Positions 1 through 5,085 of a stretch of 8,286 bases of DNA are shown piece by piece. Under the pieces are notes generated by a model. The model did no database searches, had not been told where the DNA came from, and was given only the letters and a program-made list of their open reading frames with translations. This DNA comes from Oscillospiraceae bacterium (GTDB taxonomy: Bacteria > Bacillota > Clostridia > Oscillospirales > Oscillospiraceae): the NCBI GenBank assembly GCA_017458025.1, contig JAFTGG010000231.1:1-8286 (forward strand). The letters are read 5' to 3'. A program made the translations under genes and the position numbers. Within the stretch, counting starts at the first letter, position 1, and every line of letters starts with the position of its first letter.

Positions 1-1608
1 GAAGCAGGCGGCGTCGCGCGCGGCGTCCTCGGCCTTGACGTCCTCGCCGTAGAACACGTTGATGAACTCCGCGTCCCGCTCCTTCGCGGCGTCCGCGAGC
101 TTGTTCAGCAGCGCCGAGATGTCGGCGTCGACGCCGAACAGCTTGCCGTCGAGCAGCGCGAGATAGTCGCCCTCGTGGATCGCCGCGCCGTCAAATTCGG
201 AGTCGCGCGCGGCGTAGGTGATCTGCGCGGTACTGACGTTCCTGGCGGCGTCGAGCATCGACCGCTCGATGGCTGCGGCGTCGCCGGATTCGAGGTCGAC
301 CGCCATCATCGCGGAGATGCCCTGCGGCACGGTGGAAGTCGGGATCACGACAACGGTTTTCTCGGTCAGGCCGACGCACTGCTGCGCCGCCATGACGATG
401 TTCTTGTTGTTCGGCAGCACGAACACCGTTTCGGCGGGCGTGCGCTCGATTTCGGTCAAAATGCTCTCGGTCGAGGGATTCATCGTCTGCCCGCCGCTGA
501 TGACGCCGTCCACGCCCATGTCGCGGAACACGTCCGCGAGGCCGTCGCCCGCGCAGACCGCGAGGAAGCCGTAGGGCTTGAGCTCCTCTGGCTCAGGCGC
601 CGCGTCCGGCGCAGAGCCGATGTAGCCGTCCTCCATGTCGTCGTCCTCCAGCTCGTCGGCGGAGATGGTCTTGCGGCCGGCCGCCATATCCTCCTGCTGG
701 ATACGCATGTTCTCGATCTTCGCGACCTCCAGCGTGCCGTACTGCTGCGCGGCGTTCAGCGCGTCGCCCGGCGTGTCGGTATGGACGTGCACCTTGAACA
801 TATCGTCGCCCTCGCTGATGACGATGCTGTCGCCGATGGAGTTTAAGTATGCGCGGAAGTCCGCGAGATCGCGCTCGACGGTCTTGCGCACGATGAATAC
901 GGTGTCGAACGTGAAGGTGATGTCCTCGTCGCCCAGCTCCGCGAAGTCCGCCTTGTCGCGCGTCTCATGCGATTCGTCCAGCTCCGGCATCTCCTCGCCG
1001 CGCAGGCTCGCGAGCATGCCGCTCAAGATGATGAGGAAGCCCTTGCCGCCCGCGTCGATGACGCCGGCGCGCTTCAAAACGGGATTCATGTTGACGGTCT
1101 CTTTGAGCGTTTCCTCACCCTGGCGAATAGCGGCTTCGAGAATGTACTCGACGCTGTTGTTCTCCTCGGCGGCATGCATCGCCGCGTCGGCGGCAAGGCG
1201 GGAAACGGTGAGGATCGTACCCTCGGCGGGCTTCATGACCGCGTTGTACGCGGCGGCGACGCCCTCCTGCAGCGCGGCGGCGAACATGCAGCCGTCCGCG
1301 ATTGCAAGGCCCTTGAAGCTCTTGGACACGCCGCGGAACAGCAGCGACAAAATGACGCCCGAATTGCCGCGCGCGCCGCGCAGCATCGCGTTCGCCGCGA
1401 CAGACGCGACCTCGTCGACGGAGGTAAAGTCTTTCTTTTTGAGCTCTGTCGCCGCGGTCTGAATGGTCAGGCTCATATTGGTGCCCGTGTCGCCGTCCGG
1501 CACGGGGAATACGTTCAAATCGTTGACGCTTTGCTTGGCAGCGGTCACGGAGACGGCGCCGAAGAGCAGCATTTCACGGAAATCTGCTCCGGTGATGGTA
1601 TCGTGCAT
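1..1608 (-). CDS. fakA: DAK-domain fatty acid kinase FakA/YloV (3' end outside window)
   Basis: In the characterised family this is the ATP-dependent kinase that phosphorylates a fatty acid held by a FakB (DegV-type) protein, giving acyl-phosphate for phospholipid synthesis. The 536 visible residues begin with a DhaL-like kinase domain: the metal/nucleotide motif DGDTGTNM is at residues 38-45, RGARGNSGVILS at 78-89 and DAGGKG at 185-190. A middle domain follows with VHVHTD at 273-278, then an acidic, proline-containing linker at about 317-345, and a C-terminal DegV-like domain from about 346. Family members are about 550 residues, so probably only some 10-20 residues are missing. The ATG at 1608 is preceded by a strong SD (AGGAGGAG, 1618-1625 read on the minus strand) that overlaps the stop codon of the Asp23 gene, 15 bp away, so the two genes are one operon. 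Residue 235 is Asp where I recall a zinc-ligand Cys in the family. Family identity is very secure; the exact substrate is inferred. Confidence 0.95.
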   Translation of the reverse strand, partial: MHDTITGADFREMLLFGAVSVTAAKQSVNDLNVFPVPDGDTGTNMSLTIQTAATELKKKDFTSVDEVASVAANAMLRGARGNSGVILSLLFRGVSKSFKGLAIADGCMFAAALQEGVAAAYNAVMKPAEGTILTVSRLAADAAMHAAEENNSVEYILEAAIRQGEETLKETVNMNPVLKRAGVIDAGGKGFLIILSGMLASLRGEEMPELDESHETRDKADFAELGDEDITFTFDTVFIVRKTVERDLADFRAYLNSIGDSIVISEGDDMFKVHVHTDTPGDALNAAQQYGTLEVAKIENMRIQQEDMAAGRKTISADELEDDDMEDGYIGSAPDAAPEPEELKPYGFLAVCAGDGLADVFRDMGVDGVISGGQTMNPSTESILTEIERTPAETVFVLPNNKNIVMAAQQCVGLTEKTVVVIPTSTVPQGISAMMAVDLESGDAAAIERSMLDAARNVSTAQITYAARDSEFDGAAIHEGDYLALLDGKLFGVDADISALLNKLADAAKERDAEFINVFYGEDVKAEDAARDAACF

Positions 1609-1623
1609 GGAAGCAAGCTCCTC

Positions 1624-1974
1624 CTAGATCGTGATGCTGTCGACGCAGACGTCGACGCTGCGGATACGCGCGCCCGTGTTTTTGTTCACGAGGTAACGCA
1701 CCTGCGAGATGATCTCGCGCGAAATGGCGGTCATGTTGACGCCGGACTCGACGATGATATGCAGCTCGATGGAGATGTCGCCCTCGTCGTGCTGCGTGAT
1801 GTGAACGCCTTTGCTCATGGCGGTGGGACGCAGCAGGTGGACGAGCCCGTCGGTCATCGAGCGGTACGCCATGCCCTTGACGCCGTAGCAGCTCGTCGCG
1901 GCGGCGCCGGTGATGTCCGAGAGCACGGCGTCGCTGATCTGGATCTCGCCCTGATCGGTCTGGAGCTTGAACAT
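1624..1974 (-). CDS. yloU: Asp23/Gls24 family envelope stress protein (YloU-like)
   Basis: This 116-residue protein matches the small Asp23/Gls24 family, in which members are cytoplasmic or membrane-associated and tied to cell-envelope homeostasis; their biochemical role is poorly defined. Visible family features are an N-terminal strand region (GEIQISDAVLSDI, residues 9-21), the central GVKGMAYR segment at 31-38, and the strand-rich core ISIELHIIVESGVN at 67-80 followed by a helix and a final strand (RSVDVCVDSITI, 105-116). No signal peptide or membrane segment is seen. The ATG at 1974 has a good SD (AGAAAGGAGA on the minus strand, about 1981-1990). A strong promoter lies upstream. The gene is directly followed by the fatty acid kinase, the classic yloU-yloV pairing, which suggests a shared envelope or lipid function. 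The alternative longer reading frame starting at 2053 is a different frame and is not real. Confidence 0.93.
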   Translation of the reverse strand: MFKLQTDQGEIQISDAVLSDITGAAATSCYGVKGMAYRSMTDGLVHLLRPTAMSKGVHITQHDEGDISIELHIIVESGVNMTAISREIISQVRYLVNKNTGARIRSVDVCVDSITI

Positions 1975-1998
1975 AAAAGGTCTCCTTTCTCGAAGCCC

Positions 1999-2083
1999 TA
2001 TTAAGGCACTTTACAGTTTTAACTATTATAAACGAACGCGCGCGGAATAACAAGTGCTATTTTGCCCGAAAAGTGCCTATTGC
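1999..2083. repeat. Three copies of an AAGTGC(C)TATT-like motif in the divergent promoter region
   Basis: On the plus strand, CAAGTGCTATTTTGC (2051-2065) and AAAGTGCCTATTGC (2070-2083) are similar direct copies 19 bp apart. TATTAAGGCACTTT (1999-2012) is a third, inverted copy. One copy abuts the -35 of the leftward promoter, one overlaps the proposed -35 of the rightward promoter, and one lies just downstream of the leftward start site. This is the arrangement expected of a repressor operator. No regulator gene is in the window and I do not recognise the motif, so the operator role is inferred. Confidence 0.45.
2025..2053 (-). promoter_or_regulatory. Sigma-A promoter for the asp23-fakA operon
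   Basis: Read on the minus strand, TTGTTA (2048-2053) and a perfect TATAAT (2025-2030) are separated by exactly 17 bp. Transcription would start near 2018-2019, leaving a leader of about 45 nt before the Asp23 start. Both hexamers sit in the only A/T-rich sequence of this neighbourhood. Copies of a repeated motif overlap the upstream edge and lie just after the predicted start, suggesting regulation. Confidence 0.82.
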
Positions 2084-2108
2084 AAAATACGACGCTTTCC
2101 CATAATAT
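2080..2108 (+). promoter_or_regulatory. Probable promoter of the lysE-rsmD-coaD run
   Basis: TTGCAA (2080-2085) is followed after 17 bp by TAATAT (2103-2108). CATAAT at 2101-2106 is a closer -10 match but gives a 15-bp spacer. This is weaker than the opposing promoter, but it is the only plausible plus-strand candidate before the exporter gene at 2141. Confidence 0.45.
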
Positions 2109-2140
2109 ATACGAAGTGAAACGGCGAAAAGAGGAACGCG

Positions 2141-2725
2141 ATGGATTGGGCGGGCATGCTTCTCTATATGGTCTCGATGCTCATCACGCCGGGGCCGAAT
2201 AATCTGACGATGATGTATTGCTCCGCGCGCTACGGCATGAGCCGGTCGTGGCGGTTCGCGCTCGGCAGCAGCGTCGGCTTTATCGCAAAGAGCTTCCTTT
2301 GCGGCGCGCTGAATCTCGCGCTGTCCAGAGCGATCCCCGCGGCGATGCCGTATCTCAAGTGGATCGGCGGGCTGTATATGCTCTATCTCGCGTACAAGAT
2401 GCTTCGCGCGGGCTATGCGCCCGAGGAGGAGCATGCGGCAAAGACGGACGACTGTACGATCCTTTCCGGACTGATCCTTCAGTGCTTCAACATGAAAAGC
2501 TGGGTGAGCTGCCTCGGCGTGTTCGTCTTTGTCGTGCCGTATACCACGGCTTTTTCCGCGGTGGCGCTGGCCGCCTGCATCAACAGCGCGCTCATGGTCG
2601 CCTGCACCTTCGCCTGGGGGGCGTTCGGGCTGGCGTTCCGCCGCGTCTATAGCGCCCATCGCAAGGCGTTCAGTATACTGCTTGCCGCTTCGCTCGCGCT
2701 CTGCGCCGTCGCGGCGGTGCGATAA
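2141..2725 (+). CDS. LysE/RhtB family amino-acid exporter
   Basis: This is a 194-residue inner-membrane protein of the LysE/RhtB family, whose members export amino acids or related metabolites using the proton gradient. It shows the N-terminal signature TPGPN (residues 16-20) in the first hydrophobic segment, a conserved SSVGF segment (43-47), and KWIGGLYMLYLAYKML (73-88), the typical GG-x-YL-x-YLA-x-KM block. A charged cytoplasmic loop follows (about 92-103), then GLILQCFNMKSW (110-121) and further hydrophobic segments to the end, about five or six membrane helices in all. The usual NPK of the fourth motif reads NMK here (117-119). Length is normal for the family (about 200). The ATG at 2141 follows a GAGGA SD at about 2131-2135. 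It is followed after 11 bp by rsmD and is probably co-transcribed with it. The substrate cannot be read from sequence. Confidence 0.9.
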   Translation: MDWAGMLLYMVSMLITPGPNNLTMMYCSARYGMSRSWRFALGSSVGFIAKSFLCGALNLALSRAIPAAMPYLKWIGGLYMLYLAYKMLRAGYAPEEEHAAKTDDCTILSGLILQCFNMKSWVSCLGVFVFVVPYTTAFSAVALAACINSALMVACTFAWGAFGLAFRRVYSAHRKAFSILLAASLALCAVAAVR

Positions 2726-2736
2726 GGAGAACCATC

Positions 2737-3297
2737 ATGCGAGTCATCACGGGAACGGCGCGGGGCAGACGCCTCGGCGAGCTGAAGGGGCAGGAGACGC
2801 GCCCGACCACCGGCAAGGTCAAAGAGGGCGTGTTCAGCGCGCTGCAATTCGATATCGAGGGCCGGCGCGCGCTCGACCTGTTCGCCGGCACGGGGCAGAT
2901 GGGCATTGAGGCGCTCTCCCGCGGCGCGGCGAGCTGCACGTTCGTCGACCGGCGCAAGGACGCCGCGCAGCTCGTGCGCGACAACCTCGCCGTCTGCGGC
3001 CTCGCGGACAAGGCGCAGGTCGTGTGCGGCGACGCGATGGGCTTTCTCTCGTCGCTGCGCGGCAAGTATGACCTGATTTTTCTCGACCCGCCTTACGCGG
3101 ACGATCTGCTGGAGCGCGCCGTCGCGCACATCGCGCGGTTTGACATTTTGGCGCCCCGTGGTATAATCGTGGCGGAGTGTCCGGCCGAAAAAACGCTTCC
3201 GGCGCTCAGCGCGCCGTATCACATTCATCGCGAGTACCGGTACGGCAAGATCAAGGTGACCGTCTATCACCGCGACGGAGAGGAAACGAACGCATGA
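2737..3297 (+). CDS. rsmD: 16S rRNA (guanine(966)-N(2))-methyltransferase RsmD
   Basis: RsmD uses S-adenosylmethionine to methylate N2 of G966 of 16S rRNA in the small ribosomal subunit. The 186-residue protein has all the family marks: N-terminal MRVITGTARGRRL, RPTTGKVKEGVF (22-33), the SAM-binding loop DLFAGTGQMGIEALSRGA (47-64), an acidic residue after the second strand (FVD, 69-71), and the catalytic DPPY (117-120) of N2-guanine methyltransferases. Length is usual for the family. The SAM loop has QM where AL or SL is more common. An AAGGAG SD (2724-2729) overlaps the exporter's stop codon, 7 nt before the ATG. The stop overlaps the coaD start (ATGA, 3294-3297), the well-known rsmD-coaD pairing. 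A consensus promoter lies inside the gene at 3140-3167. Confidence 0.97.
   Translation: MRVITGTARGRRLGELKGQETRPTTGKVKEGVFSALQFDIEGRRALDLFAGTGQMGIEALSRGAASCTFVDRRKDAAQLVRDNLAVCGLADKAQVVCGDAMGFLSSLRGKYDLIFLDPPYADDLLERAVAHIARFDILAPRGIIVAECPAEKTLPALSAPYHIHREYRYGKIKVTVYHRDGEETNA
3140..3167 (+). promoter_or_regulatory. Consensus sigma-A promoter inside rsmD, driving coaD
   Basis: TTGACA (3140-3145) and TATAAT (3162-3167) are both perfect six-of-six matches with a 16-bp spacer. Transcription would start near 3174, about 120 nt before the coaD ATG. It is on the coding strand and inside the codons for residues about 135-144 of RsmD. Two perfect hexamers at a permitted spacing are unlikely by chance in such GC-rich coding sequence, so an internal promoter giving coaD and the next gene their own transcription is likely, though unproven. 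Confidence 0.65.
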
Positions 3298-3782
3298 ACA
3301 TCGCAGTTTTTCCCGGCAGCTTCGACCCTGTGACGCTGGGGCACATGGACCTCATTCGCCGCGCGGCGGGCATCTTCGACCGCGTCTATGTCTGCGCGAT
3401 GGTCAACAGCGGCAAGACGCCGATGTTTACGAAGGAGCAGCGCTTCGCGATGCTCAGCGCGGCGGTCGCGGAGCTGCCGAACGTCACGGCGGAGGTTTGG
3501 ACGGGCCTGCTCGCCGACTACGCGGCGGAAAAGGGCGCGCGCTACCTGATCAAGGGCGTCCGCAACGGCACGGACTTCGACACGGAGCTGGGCATGGCGC
3601 AGATCAACCGCGCGCTCGACGCGACGCTCGACACGGTGCTGCTGCCCGCGCGGACGGAATTTCTGCACGTCAGCTCAACGATGGTGCGGGAGATGGTGAA
3701 ATACGGGCGGCCTCTGGCGCCCTATGTGCCCGCGGCGGCGATCGAACAGATGAAAGGGTGGAAAGACAATGGCGAATCGTGA
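3294..3782 (+). CDS. coaD: Phosphopantetheine adenylyltransferase CoaD
   Basis: CoaD joins ATP and 4'-phosphopantetheine to give dephospho-CoA and pyrophosphate, the penultimate step of coenzyme A synthesis in the cytosol. The 162-residue protein carries the nucleotidyltransferase signature PGSFDPVTLGHMD (7-19, with the HxGH-type T14-L-G-H17), Lys41 at the conserved substrate-binding position, KGVRNGTDFDTE (87-98), and the C-terminal SSTMVRE (127-133) where most homologues read SSSxVRE. Length is normal (about 160). I place the start at the ATG at 3294, which overlaps the rsmD stop as ATGA and has GGAGAGGA (3277-3284) as SD. An upstream in-frame ATG at 3177 would add 39 residues unlike any CoaD. 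The 3' end overlaps the next gene by 14 bp. It probably has its own promoter inside rsmD. Confidence 0.97.
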   Translation: MNIAVFPGSFDPVTLGHMDLIRRAAGIFDRVYVCAMVNSGKTPMFTKEQRFAMLSAAVAELPNVTAEVWTGLLADYAAEKGARYLIKGVRNGTDFDTELGMAQINRALDATLDTVLLPARTEFLHVSSTMVREMVKYGRPLAPYVPAAAIEQMKGWKDNGES

Positions 3783-4296
3783 TGTGGAATACCTCATCGA
3801 CATGCTGTACGACATGGTCAACGACGCGAAGAACGCGGCGTTCAGCAGCGAAAAATGCGTCATTGACCGAGACGAGGCGCTGGATCTGCTTGACGAGATC
3901 CGCGCGGGGCTCCCGGCGGAGCTCAAGCGTGCGCAGGATCTGATTCAGGCGAAGGAGGATTACGTCAACTCCGCCAAGCGCGAGGTCGGGCGCATGATGC
4001 AGCAGGCGGAATTTGACGCCAAGAGCAAGGTCGCCGACAGCGAAGTGCTTGTCGCCGCGCGCGAGCGCGGGCATGAGATCATTCAGCGGGCAGAGGAGCG
4101 TTCCAACGAGATGTACCGCGTCGTGAACGAGTATACCGACGACGCGCTGCGCCGCACGGAGGAGGCGATCCAGGCCGCCCTCAACGAGGTTAAGGAGAGC
4201 CGCGTCAAGTTCCGTGCCGCATCTGCAGCCCGCCGTCAGAAGGATCGCGAGGAGCTAAGCAAGTCCGCCAGAAAATCTGACAAAGAATCGGGATAA
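3769..4296 (+). CDS. Coiled-coil protein downstream of coaD, V-ATPase subunit H/E-like
   Basis: This 175-residue, highly charged protein has no membrane segment or signal peptide. An N-terminal part (about 1-55, with IDRDEALDLLDEIRAGLP at 32-49) leads into a long helix rich in Ala, Glu, Arg and Gln (about 50-150) with coiled-coil character, and a basic, Ser/Lys-rich tail (151-175). Similar proteins next to coaD in Clostridia are, from memory, annotated as ATPase or V-type ATPase subunit H; this reflects coiled-coil similarity and not a shown role in an ATPase, since no other ATPase subunit is nearby. DivIVA- or SepF-like scaffold roles would be equally possible. The start overlaps coaD by 14 bp, implying translational coupling; the SD is a weak purine run (AAAGGGTGGAAAG, 3753-3765). 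A strong terminator follows at 4351. The gene is convincing, the function unknown. Confidence 0.85.
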   Translation: MANRDVEYLIDMLYDMVNDAKNAAFSSEKCVIDRDEALDLLDEIRAGLPAELKRAQDLIQAKEDYVNSAKREVGRMMQQAEFDAKSKVADSEVLVAARERGHEIIQRAEERSNEMYRVVNEYTDDALRRTEEAIQAALNEVKESRVKFRAASAARRQKDREELSKSARKSDKESG

Positions 4297-4350
4297 TTTT
4301 TGTGAAAAGCACACAAAATAGAATAAACCGAAGCAATATTTAGACGTGGC

Positions 4351-4392
4351 AAAACGTCCCTGACACAAAATCTTGTGTCAGGGACGTTTTTT
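4351..4392 (+). terminator. Rho-independent terminator, perfect 18-bp hairpin
   Basis: Left arm AAAACGTCCCTGACACAA (4351-4368), a 4-nt loop (AATC) and the exact reverse complement at 4373-4390 form an uninterrupted 18-bp stem. The T run at 4387-4392 completes an intrinsic terminator for the rightward genes ending at 4296. The A run on the left arm gives a shorter T tract on the other strand, so some bidirectional activity is possible. The CGTCCCTGACAC core also resembles palindromes dispersed in some Firmicute genomes (see findings). Confidence 0.88.
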
Positions 4393-4462
4393 GATGCCCG
4401 AAAACCAAAACAGGCGTTTCAAAAAGCAGGAGATGCGACAAAAAGCGGCGCAATATTTCCGC

Positions 4463-4492
4463 TTGACTTTTTATGTGAACTTCCTCTATACT
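4463..4492 (+). promoter_or_regulatory. Promoter of the mraZ division cluster
   Basis: TTGACT (4463-4468) and TATACT (4487-4492), each five of six to consensus, are 18 bp apart. Transcription would begin around 4499, immediately before the AGTGG boxes. It lies between the preceding terminator and mraZ, the expected place for the promoter of the cluster. Confidence 0.82.
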
Positions 4493-4501
4493 CAAAACAA
4501 G

Positions 4502-4566
4502 AGTGGGGGAAAGTGGTGGGAAATACCACAAAGTGGAGCCGCGTTCCCTGAATTGAACGAGAGTGG
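4502..4566 (+). promoter_or_regulatory. MraZ-binding boxes (AGTGG repeats)
   Basis: AGTGG occurs at 4502-4506, 4512-4516, 4532-4536 and 4562-4566, so the starts are 10, 20 and 30 bp apart and all lie on the same face of the helix. The last two are within a longer direct repeat, AGTGGAGCCG (4532-4541 and 4562-4571). MraZ is known to repress its own operon by binding direct GTGG/TGGG-type repeats near its promoter. Position, spacing and core all agree; binding by this MraZ is inferred. Confidence 0.72.
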
Positions 4567-4658
4567 AGCCGAACCTGTTGCCTCGAAAAAAGGGGAAACG
4601 GGGGCTTTGCCCTCTCACTCGCATCTTGAGAGCGCTCGCGGAGAGGAGGGACGCAGCC

Positions 4659-5081
4659 GTGACCGGACAATATCAGCACAGCATCGACGCGAAGGGGCGG
4701 CTGTTTATTCCCGCCAAGCTCCGCGAGGAACTCGGCGACACGTTTTATGTGACCATTTCGGCGACGGACCACTGCCTGACCGTATACTCCGAAGCCGGCT
4801 GGGACAAGCTGACCGAACAGTTCGAGAGCCTGCCGTACACCAAGGCGCGCAAGGTGATCCGCCTGATCTTCGCCAACGCCGCGAAGTGCGAGCCGGACGC
4901 GCAGGGGCGCATCTTGCTGCCGCAGAAGCTGCGCGATTACGCGGAGCTGAAGAAGGACGTGGTCGTAGCGGGCGTGTCCAAGCGCGCGGAGATCTGGGAC
5001 GCGGCGCGGTGGAACGCGCTGGAAGCCGCCGAGCTGGAGGGGGACGACCTCGCTTCCATTATGGAAGAGCTGGGCATTTAA
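4659..5081 (+). CDS. mraZ: Transcriptional regulator MraZ
   Basis: MraZ is a DNA-binding protein of the AbrB-like fold that regulates the dcw cluster it heads, forming a ring-shaped oligomer. The 140-residue product has the two tandem half-domains: DAKGRLFIPAKLR (10-22) in the first and DAQGRILLPQKLR (80-92) in the second, both matching the D-x-(K/Q)-G-R-x-x-x-P signature. I choose the GTG at 4659: it follows an excellent SD (AGGAGG, 4644-4649) and gives the expected N-terminus (M-x-GQYQHSIDAKGR) and length (about 140). The reading frame is open back to an ATG at 4563, but that would add 32 basic residues absent from the family and would begin inside the operator box. It is followed after 4 bp by rsmH. 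AGTGG boxes ahead of the gene indicate autoregulation. Confidence 0.96.
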   Translation: MTGQYQHSIDAKGRLFIPAKLREELGDTFYVTISATDHCLTVYSEAGWDKLTEQFESLPYTKARKVIRLIFANAAKCEPDAQGRILLPQKLRDYAELKKDVVVAGVSKRAEIWDAARWNALEAAELEGDDLASIMEELGI

Positions 5082-5085
5082 GTCA

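Larger units (their letters stand above)
4297..4658 (+). other. Gene-free spacer and mraZ leader
   Basis: This 362-bp gap is visibly more A/T-rich than its surroundings in its first 200 bp. It holds, in order, a weak A/T-rich inverted repeat (TTTTGTG/CACAAAA, 4298-4318), the strong terminator hairpin (4351-4392), about 70 bp with nothing recognisable, the mraZ promoter (4463-4492), the AGTGG boxes (4502-4566) and a leader running to the GTG at 4659. The predicted mRNA leader is about 160 nt. Within it a short GGGC-TTT-GCCC stem near 4603-4613 is visible, but no riboswitch that I recognise. Confidence 0.7.

Noticed and set aside
175..2004. Long plus-strand open frames opposite fakA and the Asp23 gene
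   Set aside because: They are antisense shadows of two well-supported minus-strand genes, with low-complexity His/Asp/Arg or Ser-rich composition and no SD.
3177..3293. Upstream in-frame ATG extension of coaD
   Set aside because: The extra 39 residues overlap rsmD in another frame and are unlike CoaD. The ATG at 3294 has an SD and the canonical N-terminus.
4298..4318. A/T-rich inverted repeat TTTTGTG/CACAAAA just after the coiled-coil gene
   Set aside because: The 7-bp stem has almost no G-C pairs and no following T run, so it is too weak to be called a terminator.
4601..4640. Possible riboswitch or structured leader before mraZ
   Set aside because: Only a short GGGC/GCCC stem and a GAGCGCTC palindrome are visible; nothing matches a riboswitch class I know.
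4563..4658. Upstream in-frame ATG extension of mraZ
   Set aside because: It would add 32 residues not found in MraZ proteins and start within an AGTGG box. The GTG at 4659 has a strong SD and gives the family length.
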